Source: Peptococcaceae bacterium (GTDB lineage Bacteria; Bacillota; DSM-521; Neomoorellales; Neomoorellaceae). From it: a stretch of DNA of 25,359 nucleotides. The notes beneath the pieces were generated by a model. The model was given only the letters and a program-made list of their open reading frames with translations. It ran no database searches and was not told the DNA's origin. Made by a program: the position numbers and the translations under genes. The stretch lies in NCBI GenBank assembly GCA_003509545.1, contig DOLC01000078.1, positions 1 through 25,359 on the forward strand. The letters are read 5' to 3'. This document shows positions 7,808 through 15,204 of this stretch, piece by piece (position 1 is the first letter of the stretch; each line of letters starts with the position of its first letter).

Positions 7808-8863
7808 CTATTTCTTAAGCCCTTTTTCTACGGCCAGTTTTTCCGCATCGAGCTTGCCCGACTTAATGTCTTCTAGGAACTGTTCCATCTTTTCCTTGAC
7901 TCCCGCGGGCAGCTTGTTCATAAATTTATCGTTCCAGATGATACCCGTGGCGCCCTCGTTGATGCCCATTCCGTAGTACTTGGGCTCCCACTTGCCTTCC
8001 AAGATGAGCTCTATCAGGTGGTTGATGGCAATGGGATAGCTCTGGAGGGTACTGGCCGGAATATGGTCGGGCGCCGCCGGGCTCTGATCCATACTGTAGC
8101 CTATAGCGAGGACGTTCTTCTCCACTGCAGCCTGGATAACGCCGAGACCGGATTCATCGGCATTACCCAAGAGCACATCGGCACCCTGTTGAATAAAGGC
8201 CAAGGCCTGCTCCTTGGCTTTTGCCACGTCATGGAAGCTGCCGGTCATGGTGGACAGGACCTTTACATTGGGGTTAGCCAGCTTGGCACCTAGTTCGTAG
8301 CCTATCATGGCATCCCGTATCGGCGGGATGTCCATACCGCCGATGTATCCTACCGTTCCCGTCTTGGTGAGGAGCCCCGCCAAGTACCCGGCGATGAAGC
8401 CCACCTCCGTGTTATTTACCTTGAGGGAGCCCAGGTTGGGGGGCTGGCTGATATCGCTACTCGTAACCACGAACTTAACATTAGGAAAGTCCTTGGCCAC
8501 TTTCATAGCCGCATCTCCGAATTCAAAACCATGTCCCATTATAACGTCAAAGCCCTGGTTAGCGTAGCCCCGGAAGGCTTCTTCCATCTCCGATTGGGAA
8601 ACCTTCTCCCGATAGGACGTTTCGATTCCATAGTTCTTCTCCGCCAGCTTCAGACCTTCATAGGCGATGGCGTTCCACCCCATATCGTTGATGGTACCCG
8701 GCAACAGCAAGGCAACTTTTAATTTCTTCTGACCTTCCTGCTTTTCAGACTGGCTTTCCTGGGTCTGGTCTTGAGGCTTGCTCTCTTGCTTCTGCCCGCC
8801 TCCGCAGGCTGCCACACCCAAGAGCAAGAACAACGTTACCAAAATGGCTAATAGCCTCTTCAT
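7808..8863 (-). CDS. BMP-family ABC transporter substrate-binding lipoprotein 2
   Basis: This 351-residue lipoprotein has the signal MKRLLAILVTLFLLLG followed by VAAC (Cys20 lipidated). A Gln/Glu/Ser/Lys-rich linker and the BMP domain follow, starting VALLLPGTINDMGWN. The ATG at 8863 is chosen over a TTG at 8872 because AAGGAGG lies 10-11 nt before the ATG but almost touches the TTG. It follows the 2Fe-2S subunit gene by 65 bp; that gap contains AAAAACCC repeats. It appears to be a recent tandem duplicate of the next gene, as both share long identical stretches such as DVAKAKEQALAFIQQGADVL. Known: BMP proteins deliver nucleosides or similar ligands to YufOPQ-type transporters. Inferred: a different ligand or affinity from its twin. 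Confidence 0.87.
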   Translation of the reverse strand: MKRLLAILVTLFLLLGVAACGGGQKQESKPQDQTQESQSEKQEGQKKLKVALLLPGTINDMGWNAIAYEGLKLAEKNYGIETSYREKVSQSEMEEAFRGYANQGFDVIMGHGFEFGDAAMKVAKDFPNVKFVVTSSDISQPPNLGSLKVNNTEVGFIAGYLAGLLTKTGTVGYIGGMDIPPIRDAMIGYELGAKLANPNVKVLSTMTGSFHDVAKAKEQALAFIQQGADVLLGNADESGLGVIQAAVEKNVLAIGYSMDQSPAAPDHIPASTLQSYPIAINHLIELILEGKWEPKYYGMGINEGATGIIWNDKFMNKLPAGVKEKMEQFLEDIKSGKLDAEKLAVEKGLKK

Positions 8864-8928
8864 TAAGTCCAAACCTCCTTTTGGGTTTTTGGGTTTTTAA
8901 AATAACGCAGTCTCCACATGCCGTATAA

Positions 8929-9414
8929 TTATTCACGAGCTCCCTTAGACGCCGATTCGCTCACCTCCTCGATGGCTTCTATAATCTGCCGGTAACCCGT
9001 GCAGCGGCACAGGTTGCCGGAGATGGCCTCTTTTATTTCCTCCCGGGTGGGATGGGGGTTTTTGTCCAGCAGGGCCTTGGCGCTCATAATCATCCCCGGA
9101 GTGCAGAAACCGCACTGAAGGGCGTTGTGGCGCATGAAGGCCTCCTGGAGGGGGTGGAGTTTACCGTCCTGCTCCAGCCCTTCGATGGTGTATATCTCTT
9201 TTCCCTCGGCCGAGGCTGCCAGCACCAGGCAGGAATTGACCGCCCGACCGTCCATGATAACGGTGCAGGCACCGCATTCGCCGATGCCGCACCCCTCTTT
9301 AGTGCCGGTCAGGTGAAGGTCGTCCCGCAGGACGTCCAGCAGTCGCTTATGGGGTCTTACCTTTACCCGGTATTCCTTACCGTTGACTTTAAGCTTGAGA
9401 TCTAGTAGCGACAT
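8929..9414 (-). CDS. 2Fe-2S subunit of Mo hydroxylase (XdhC/CoxS type)
   Basis: This 161-residue ferredoxin subunit has the two canonical clusters of the xanthine oxidase family: C42, C47, C50 and C62 in the plant-type N-terminal domain, and C101/C104 with C136/C138 in the helical domain (QCGFCTPG and LCRCTGY). Length and spacing are normal for CoxS/XdhC. ATG 9414 lies 26 bp inside the preceding FAD-subunit gene. Its ribosome binding site is weak (GGGGGGCTCGAGG), so translation probably depends on coupling to the FAD gene. It relays electrons from the Mo site of the subunit at 10294-12579 to FAD. It may also serve the orphan Mo subunit at 16617-18854, which has no iron-sulfur partner of its own. 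Confidence 0.92.
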   Translation of the reverse strand: MSLLDLKLKVNGKEYRVKVRPHKRLLDVLRDDLHLTGTKEGCGIGECGACTVIMDGRAVNSCLVLAASAEGKEIYTIEGLEQDGKLHPLQEAFMRHNALQCGFCTPGMIMSAKALLDKNPHPTREEIKEAISGNLCRCTGYRQIIEAIEEVSESASKGARE

Positions 9415-10282
9415 CCTCGAGCCCCCCAGCTGTTAGGATAGCCCTCCTGGTAAGGGCGGCTATGGCCGGAACTTTATAAGGCGTAGACCACCTCTGCCCG
9501 GTGATGCGCACCATCTCCTGGGCGAGTTTCTCCCCCGCTTCCCGGGCCAGCTCCACGGTAAGCCCTTGGCCCCGGAGAATCTCTTCGGCCGCCGTCACCC
9601 TGGCCGGGACCGGTAGGGCCGCCCCCGGAACCAACCGGATCTCCTCCACCACTCCGCCGTCGCCCGTTCTGAGCAGGACGGCGATGCTTAAGCGAGCGAT
9701 GCTCATGGCCTTGCGCCGGCCGAGTTTTATGAAGCAGGTCCGGCTGCCGGGAAGGGGCCGGTTAAAGCGGACCTCGGTCACCAGTTCCCCCGGCCGGAGG
9801 CCGGTTCGGTGGGGGCCCTCGACGAAACGGCTTACCGGGACCCTCCGCTCTCCCCCAAGGCTCCGGAGGACCACTTCGGCCTCGAGGGCTACCAAAACTG
9901 GTAGGGTGTCGGCGGCAGGGGAAGCGTTGCACAAGTTCCCTCCCACCGTGCCCCGGTTGCGTATCTGGGGCGAACCCACTTGAGAGCAGGCCGTCGCCAG
10001 GAAGGGCGCGGCCACTCGTATGAGGGAAGACTCGGCAATCGCGGCATGGGTGGTCAGGGCTCCCAGGGCCACACACCCGTTTTCCTCCCTAATGTAAGCC
10101 AGCTCGGTGAGGTCGCCGATATCGACTACCAGCTCGATATGCCTCAGGCGGGCGTCCTCGGCCCGGAAGCCCACCAGGAGGTCCGTCCCCCCTGCCAAGG
10201 CACACGCCTTCTCTCCCCCCTGGGAAAGGGCTCTTAGGGCCTCCTCCAGTGAACGGGCCTTTACATAGTCGAACTTATGCAC
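9389..10282 (-). CDS. FAD-binding subunit of Mo hydroxylase (CoxM/XdhB type)
   Basis: This 297-residue protein of the CO-dehydrogenase flavoprotein family has the FAD pyrophosphate loops AGGTDLLVG near residues 30-38 and TVGGNLCNASPAADT near 115-129. The C-terminal part matches the CoxM C-terminal domain. It takes electrons from the 2Fe-2S subunit and passes them to NAD or another acceptor. The GTG start at 10282 is set by a strong AGGAGGTG site whose first bases are the TAG stop of the upstream Mo subunit, leaving an 11-bp gap. Its 3' end overlaps the 2Fe-2S gene by 26 bp. The tight Mo-FAD-FeS order supports one heterotrimeric enzyme. Acceptor specificity cannot be read from the sequence. 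Confidence 0.92.
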   Translation of the reverse strand: MHKFDYVKARSLEEALRALSQGGEKACALAGGTDLLVGFRAEDARLRHIELVVDIGDLTELAYIREENGCVALGALTTHAAIAESSLIRVAAPFLATACSQVGSPQIRNRGTVGGNLCNASPAADTLPVLVALEAEVVLRSLGGERRVPVSRFVEGPHRTGLRPGELVTEVRFNRPLPGSRTCFIKLGRRKAMSIARLSIAVLLRTGDGGVVEEIRLVPGAALPVPARVTAAEEILRGQGLTVELAREAGEKLAQEMVRITGQRWSTPYKVPAIAALTRRAILTAGGLEDVATRSQA

Positions 10283-10287
10283 GATCG

Positions 10288-10296
10288 CACCTCCTA
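10288..10296 (-). promoter_or_regulatory. Ribosome binding site overlapping a stop codon
   Basis: On the minus strand TAGGAGGTG contains both the TAG stop of the Mo-subunit gene and the Shine-Dalgarno site for the GTG start at 10282. A ribosome ending on the first gene is placed to restart on the second. This fixes the unusual GTG start and indicates coupled synthesis of the Mo and FAD subunits. Confidence 0.75.
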
Positions 10297-12579
10297 GGAC
10301 CTGGCAAGGGTCTTGCCCAGCAGTACTTTTTCGAGATTAGCCGGCAGGCTGCGCACCCGCCTGCCCGTTGCGTGGGCGACGGCATTGACGATGGCCGCGG
10401 CCACGCATTCCATGGCCGGTTCGCCCAAGCTCTTGGCGTGAAAGGGACCTACCGGGTCCTCGCTCTCCAGGAGCAGGGGCTTCATTTCCGGCATATCCAG
10501 GGAGGTGGGTATGGTGTAGCTGTCGAAATTGGGGTTCAGGATGACACCCTTGTGCAGTTCCACTTCTTCCATAAGGGCCATTCCCATGCCCATGACAATA
10601 CCCCCGTAAATCTGTCCCGCAGCCAAGGCCGGATTGATGGCCCTGCCCACGTCGTGGCCCGCGGTAACCCTTAATACCTCTACCTGCCCCGTCTCCGTAT
10701 CAACTTCCACCTCGGCCACCACGCAGCTGTACATATAAGTCGGAAATGCCTTGCCCTGTCCAGTAGGCCGGTCCCATGGCAGCTCCGGCGGCACGACCCA
10801 CCCCAGCTGAGTCAGGGTCTCTCCCCGGAACAGGCAGTGGCGCACGGCTTCCTCAAAGGATACTTTCTTGGACGGGTCGGAGGAGCAGAAAATCAGGCCG
10901 TCCGAGCTCGCCAGCTCTTCCGGACGGCAGGACAAGAGTTCTGCCGCGCCCCGGAAGATGATCTCTTTCACCTTCCGCGCCGCCAGGAGCATGGCCCGCC
11001 CGCCCGTGTAAGTACCCCTGGAGGCTACGGTCATGCCTCCGTCGGGCATGGTGGAAGTGTCCACCCGCTGGTAAACGACCTTGCTCAAGGGGATACCCAA
11101 TTCTTCGGCCACTATCTGGGCGTGGGAGGTGGACAGGCCCTGACCGTTGTCCGTCAGGCCCGAACGGATAATTACGCTCCCGTCCTCCTGCACCGAAACC
11201 AATCCGCCGGTGGCGTCGGCAGTCTCGGCTCCCAGGCCGCAGCCGCGGTAGCTCACCGCCATGCCGATGCCCCGGCGCCGGGGGCCGCCCTTTTCCCTTT
11301 GGCGGGTATATTCCTCCCGCCTGTTGAAGTAATCGGCCTCCTCCAGCACCCTTTCCATTACCGCCAGGACGTTAACCGGCTGGTCGTCCAGCTTCTGGCC
11401 GGTGATGGTTACCGAGCCGAAGCGCAGGGCGTTTTTGCGCCTCAGCTCCACCGGATCCATCCCCAGGGCTTCGGCCAGCTCGTCCATTAAGGATTCCTGG
11501 CCGAAAATAACCTGGGGAGAACTGTACCCGCGCATGGCGCCGCCGTACACGTTGTTGGTATGCACGGCATAAACGTCCACCTTCACGTTAGGTATCTCGT
11601 AACAGCCCGCTGAGTGGACGCATGCCCGCCAGTTCATGAACTGGGCCTGGGAGTTGTAGGCGCCGCCCTCGTCTACCAGCTCGGCTTCAAAGGCCATTAT
11701 CCTGCCTTCACGGGTGGCGCCTATTTTATAGCGCAGGCGAAAGGGATGGCGCTTGGCGCTCTCGACGAAGGATTCCTCCCGCGTGTTCACCATCTTCACC
11801 GGCCGGCCGGTCTTCACCGCCATGACGGCCGCCCGGCCGCACATCAATCCCATAACCTCTTCTTTGCCTCCGAAGGACCCTCCCAGGGTCTGCTGGATGA
11901 TCCGCACCTTGCCCAGAGCGGTTCCCAGGGCGGCGGCCACATACCTCCGGGTCATGTAGGGATTCTGTACGGACCCGTAGACCGTGACGGATCCGTCCAC
12001 CGGGTCGGGAACGGCTACGGTCGCCTCCGGTTCGATATAGGCATGTTCGATGAAGGGGGTGCGGTACTCCCTCTCGATGATCACGTCGCTCCGGGCAAAG
12101 CCCTCCTCCACGTTGCCCCGGCGCACCGGCCAGTGGCTGTTCCGGACGATGTTGCCCGGGGCGTAGTCCTGTACCTGGAGCGCGCCGGGCTCCAGGGCCT
12201 CTTCTATGGTAAAGACCCCCGGCAAGGGCTCGTAGACCACTTCGATGGCCTTAAGGGCCTCCTCGGCCGCGTCCGGATCCTCCGCCGCCACCATGGCCAC
12301 GGCATCCCCCGTGTACCGGACCTCGTCCTCTGCCAGAAAGAGGTACGTAAACCACGACCGGGCAGCCGGGAGGTCAGCGGCCGTAAGCACACAGTGGACC
12401 CCGGGCACCTCCCTGGCCCGAGAAACATCGATCTTTACTATACGGGCATGGGCGTGGGGGCTGCGCAGCACCTTGCCGTACAGCATCCCGGGGAAGTAAA
12501 GATCAGCGGCGAATTTCGCCCGGCCCGTTACCTTTTCATAGGCATCCACCCGGGGAACAGGGCGGCTAACTACTCCCAT
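10294..12579 (-). CDS. Molybdopterin-binding large subunit of xanthine dehydrogenase-family hydroxylase
   Basis: This 761-residue Mo-cofactor subunit has the expected motifs: VTGRAKFAADLYFPGML at 18-33, Q205 (equivalent of bovine Gln767), GGSFGGKE (233-240), AMRGYSSPQ, and the catalytic glutamate in HAKSLGEPA near the C terminus. E240 lies 35 residues after Q205, exactly the spacing of bovine Gln767 and Glu802, so this copy keeps the substrate-site glutamate of true xanthine dehydrogenases. ATG 12579 has AAAGGAGGG about 10 nt upstream and overlaps the SsnA-like gene by 14 bp. With the next two genes it forms a complete Mo/FAD/2Fe-2S enzyme. Seen: motifs. Known: family chemistry (hydroxylation with water-derived oxygen). 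Inferred: purine as substrate. Confidence 0.92.
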   Translation of the reverse strand: MGVVSRPVPRVDAYEKVTGRAKFAADLYFPGMLYGKVLRSPHAHARIVKIDVSRAREVPGVHCVLTAADLPAARSWFTYLFLAEDEVRYTGDAVAMVAAEDPDAAEEALKAIEVVYEPLPGVFTIEEALEPGALQVQDYAPGNIVRNSHWPVRRGNVEEGFARSDVIIEREYRTPFIEHAYIEPEATVAVPDPVDGSVTVYGSVQNPYMTRRYVAAALGTALGKVRIIQQTLGGSFGGKEEVMGLMCGRAAVMAVKTGRPVKMVNTREESFVESAKRHPFRLRYKIGATREGRIMAFEAELVDEGGAYNSQAQFMNWRACVHSAGCYEIPNVKVDVYAVHTNNVYGGAMRGYSSPQVIFGQESLMDELAEALGMDPVELRRKNALRFGSVTITGQKLDDQPVNVLAVMERVLEEADYFNRREEYTRQREKGGPRRRGIGMAVSYRGCGLGAETADATGGLVSVQEDGSVIIRSGLTDNGQGLSTSHAQIVAEELGIPLSKVVYQRVDTSTMPDGGMTVASRGTYTGGRAMLLAARKVKEIIFRGAAELLSCRPEELASSDGLIFCSSDPSKKVSFEEAVRHCLFRGETLTQLGWVVPPELPWDRPTGQGKAFPTYMYSCVVAEVEVDTETGQVEVLRVTAGHDVGRAINPALAAGQIYGGIVMGMGMALMEEVELHKGVILNPNFDSYTIPTSLDMPEMKPLLLESEDPVGPFHAKSLGEPAMECVAAAIVNAVAHATGRRVRSLPANLEKVLLGKTLARS

Positions 12580-13903
12580 GGCCCGTCTTCCCTCCTTTGA
12601 AGGCCCAGAGCCTCAGGGCCGCCTCTTTTACCTGCGCGCGGACTTCTTGTTCGTTCAGGGTCAGCACCCGTCCTGCTGCCGCCACCAGGCGGCCCCCCAC
12701 CATGACGGCCCGGATGTTTTCCGGGTTGCGGTATAAAACGAGCTGGTCGAAAATATTCTTCTCGTTTACCGGTGTCGGCGTGTCTGCCGCTACGGCCACC
12801 AGGTCGGCCTTGCATCCCGGCTCCAGGCGCCCCAGGTCGGGCCGTCCCAGGGCCCGGGCCCCCATTTCCGTGGCCATGGCCCAAACGGTGGAGGCCGGCA
12901 TCACTCCCGGGTTCTTCTGGGCCGCCTTGTGCAACAGGAAGGCCCCCCGCATTACTTCGAAGAAATTGTTGATATATCCGTCGGTCCCCAGCCCCACCGT
13001 CACGCCCTGCTCCAGGAGAAGGGGTACCGGAGCGATTCCGCCCCCCACCTCGCAGTTGGAAAGGGGCATGTGGACCAGCTTCACCTCGTGTTCCTTTAGA
13101 AGCTCAATTTCCTCCGGACTGAGATCCACTCCCTGGGAGGCCACCACGTGGGGTCCCAGGATGCCGAGGTCCCGGTAGACCTCTACCGGCCGCTTGCCGT
13201 ACTTTTCCAAGCAGTACCCCGGCTCGTAACTGCTCTCCGAAAGGTGCATATGGAACAGGGCGCCCAGGCTCCTGGCCATGCCGTCGGCCGCCTTGAGGAA
13301 GGAGGGCGAGCAGGTGAAGGTGGTATGAACGCTCATAAGACCTCCCACAAAGTCGCTAGAGCCCTCCTTTATCAAGCGGGCATTCTCTTCCAATCCTAAC
13401 TGCCCGTTCTCGGGGCTCACCCGCTCACAGGCCTCGAAGGAAAGGAGGCCCCGCATCCCTGCCCTTTCCACCACTTTCTTTTCCACCGCCAGGGCGCCGG
13501 GAATGGCGTAGGGCGCCTCCAGGATGTCGCAGAAGGTGGTGATCCCGGAGCGCAGCATCTCCAAGCAGGCCCAGGCGGTGGAGGCCCGAATCATGTCGTG
13601 GTCCAGCCGGTTTTCCACCAGGGGCCACCAGAAATCGTCCAGGAAACTTTGGAACCCAGTGGGCGCCGCCGGTACCTCGATTCCGTGGGAGAGCACGCCG
13701 TACATGTGCATGTGGCCGTTTATAAACCCCGGGGTGAGGATACAGTCGCGGAAATCATATATCTCCTCCCCTCCCGGGTTGCACAAGAGCTCCTCGTTGG
13801 GCGCGATCTCCAGAACAGCGTCGCCCCTTATGCGCAGGCCCCACTCTCGCAGGGGCCCTCGCGCCGTCGAAGGGACAAGGTAACCACCCAGAACAACCGC
13901 CAT
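12566..13903 (-). CDS. ssnA: SsnA-like amidohydrolase (COG0402) with a His-to-Gln change
   Basis: This 445-residue TIM-barrel amidohydrolase is similar along its length to SsnA, which is encoded beside xdhD and guaD in E. coli and whose clostridial relatives sit in labile-selenium Mo hydroxylase loci. It has the metal motif GHMHMYG (H64, H66), H220 with E223 in HMHLSES, and D308 in GLGTDG. The position that normally holds a histidine in the HGVxL motif is Gln257 (ASQGVDL; codon CAG at 13135-13133). That histidine is conserved in active deaminases, including both other amidohydrolases here, so activity may be altered. ATG 13903 follows AGGAGGAAAG; longer upstream extensions have low-complexity sequence and no site. 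It overlaps the Mo-subunit gene by 14 bp. The substrate is unknown. Confidence 0.82.
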   Translation of the reverse strand: MAVVLGGYLVPSTARGPLREWGLRIRGDAVLEIAPNEELLCNPGGEEIYDFRDCILTPGFINGHMHMYGVLSHGIEVPAAPTGFQSFLDDFWWPLVENRLDHDMIRASTAWACLEMLRSGITTFCDILEAPYAIPGALAVEKKVVERAGMRGLLSFEACERVSPENGQLGLEENARLIKEGSSDFVGGLMSVHTTFTCSPSFLKAADGMARSLGALFHMHLSESSYEPGYCLEKYGKRPVEVYRDLGILGPHVVASQGVDLSPEEIELLKEHEVKLVHMPLSNCEVGGGIAPVPLLLEQGVTVGLGTDGYINNFFEVMRGAFLLHKAAQKNPGVMPASTVWAMATEMGARALGRPDLGRLEPGCKADLVAVAADTPTPVNEKNIFDQLVLYRNPENIRAVMVGGRLVAAAGRVLTLNEQEVRAQVKEAALRLWAFKGGKTGHGSS

Positions 13904-13941
13904 TAACACTTTCCTCCTGCCAGCTCTTTTAAGATGTATGC

Positions 13942-13964
13942 GCATCCTATCTTCCGCAGGATGC
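13942..13964. other. Hairpin in the leader of the SsnA-like gene
   Basis: GCATCCT (13942-13948) and AGGATGC (13958-13964) form a perfect 7-bp stem with a 9-nt loop, about 40 nt before the ATG at 13903. There is no T-run. It could be an RNA-level control element or part of an intercistronic processing site. Confidence 0.35.
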
Positions 13965-14006
13965 CGGTCCGGCCGACTCGGTAGCTCCACTGCCGGCCCC
14001 CGGGAG

Positions 14007-14033
14007 CCCGGTGCTCCCCCCCGGCCCCCTCCC
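14007..14033 (-). other. Putative G-quadruplex motif in intercistronic RNA
   Basis: Read on the minus strand, four G-runs of 3, 5, 8 and 3 bases are separated by loops of 1, 2 and 6 nt, which fits the standard G3+N1-7 pattern. It sits in the 266-bp gap 13904-14169 between BMP3 and the SsnA-like gene. That gap holds no gene, but it has this motif and two hairpins. Confidence 0.4.
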
Positions 14034-14113
14034 TGACGGCCTGCGGCCCGGCACCGTCGTTCCGTACTGCCATGCACCTGGATCCCCGGCATGGCCGTAC
14101 TTCTCAGCAAGGC

Positions 14114-14143
14114 TCCCGGGCCTGCTTTGAGGCAGGCCCGGGA
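14114..14143. other. Strong 12-bp hairpin after BMP3
   Basis: TCCCGGGCCTGC (14114-14125) pairs perfectly with 14132-14143 around a 6-nt loop, 26 nt past the BMP3 stop codon. It has no T-run on the minus strand. The energy of such a stem would block 3'-to-5' exonucleases. This suggests stabilisation of the binding-protein message or partial termination before the SsnA-like gene. Confidence 0.55.
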
Positions 14144-14169
14144 CGGCCCACCTTTCGCTGCAGCCTGCT

Positions 14170-15204
14170 TTACTTGTACTGCTGGATATCCAGCTTGCCC
14201 TCTTCCAGATCCTTCAGGATACCCGCCACACGGTCCTTGACGTCCTGGGGTATCTTGTCCTCAAATCCGTGCCAGGGGGAGAGGTAAACCGCCCCTTCTT
14301 TAACCCCCAGGTTGTAGAACTTGGCCTCAAACTCATTGTTGTATATGAGGTCGACAACATAGGAGATAAGTACCGGAACGCTCTTGATGACGCTCACCAC
14401 GACCGTGTCCGGAGCGATGGGATTTTGGTCCATATTGCTGCCGATGGCCAGGACCTTTTTCTCCTGGCAGGCCTGAATGGAACCCAACCCGGCCTGGTTG
14501 GCGTTGGCCATAATAATGTCGGCCCCTTGGGCTATCATGGCCAAGGCCGTTTCCTTGGCTTTGTTCACGTCGTTAAAGTTCCCCGTATAAGCCGTAAGAA
14601 CCTCGATATGGGGGTTGATGTATTTTGCCCCCTTCTCAAATCCCTCGACGGAGCCCACGATGGGCGGTATCTGCTCCCCGCCTATGGCGCCCACGGTGCC
14701 CGACTTCGTCAGCAAGGCCGCCACGGCTCCCATTACGAAGCCCTGCATTTCGTTGTCAATGTTTACGGACGCCAAATTCGGCGCCTGAGAGATGTTGCTG
14801 CTGGTTACTACGAACTTCACGTTGGGAAATTGGGAGGCCACCTTCATGGCCGCATCCCCGAACTGAAAGCCGTGGCCGATGATGAGGTCATATCCCTGCA
14901 AGGCAAAGCCGCGAAAGTTTTCTTCCATGTCGGACTGGGCCACGTTTTCCACGTAAGCCACCGAAGCGCCGTATTTCTCCTCAGCCTGCTTTAATCCCTC
15001 ATAGGCCGAGGCATTCCAGCCCATGTCGTTAATAGGGCCCGGCAGCAGCAAGGCGATCTTTAGCTGCTTTTTCTCTCCGGAAGCTTCGCCGGTAGAGGGC
15101 GCCTGACTTCCGGTGCTGCTGTTGGACCCAGAGTTGGAGCCGCACCCTGCCGACAACACGGCCAGCAGGGCCGCCGCCACTAAAATGACCATCCACTTCT
15201 TCAT
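14170..15204 (-). CDS. BMP-family ABC transporter substrate-binding lipoprotein 3
   Basis: This 344-residue lipoprotein has a hydrophobic signal ending LSAGC (Cys21 lipidated), a Ser/Asn/Gly linker, and the BMP domain starting IALLLPGPINDMGWN. Shared family segments include GHGFQFGDAAMKVA and VTSSNISQAPNL. It is clearly homologous to the two BMP proteins at 6584-8863 but more divergent, roughly half identical by eye. The ATG at 15204 overlaps the stop of the preceding amidohydrolase as ATGA, with AAGGAGG about 11 nt upstream. It lies closer to the transporter genes than the other two copies do, so it may be the original partner of the permeases. The ligand is likely a purine base, nucleoside or deaminase substrate (inference). 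Confidence 0.87.
   Translation of the reverse strand: MKKWMVILVAAALLAVLSAGCGSNSGSNSSTGSQAPSTGEASGEKKQLKIALLLPGPINDMGWNASAYEGLKQAEEKYGASVAYVENVAQSDMEENFRGFALQGYDLIIGHGFQFGDAAMKVASQFPNVKFVVTSSNISQAPNLASVNIDNEMQGFVMGAVAALLTKSGTVGAIGGEQIPPIVGSVEGFEKGAKYINPHIEVLTAYTGNFNDVNKAKETALAMIAQGADIIMANANQAGLGSIQACQEKKVLAIGSNMDQNPIAPDTVVVSVIKSVPVLISYVVDLIYNNEFEAKFYNLGVKEGAVYLSPWHGFEDKIPQDVKDRVAGILKDLEEGKLDIQQYK

Noticed and set aside
11614..12600. 328-residue plus-strand open frame opposite the Mo subunit
   Set aside because: The long frame is a by-product of GC-rich codon bias. It is rich in His, Gly and Pro, with no motif, and the minus strand encodes conserved Mo-binding motifs.
12570..12884. Alternative minus-strand open frame of 104 codons inside the SsnA-like gene
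   Set aside because: It is out of frame with a clear amidohydrolase domain and has a Gly/Arg/Pro-rich composition typical of shifted GC-rich frames.
13904..14110. N-terminal extension of the SsnA-like protein to 514 residues
   Set aside because: The added 69 residues are Arg/Gly/Pro-rich and unlike the family, while ATG 13903 has an AGGAGG site and matches the normal protein start.
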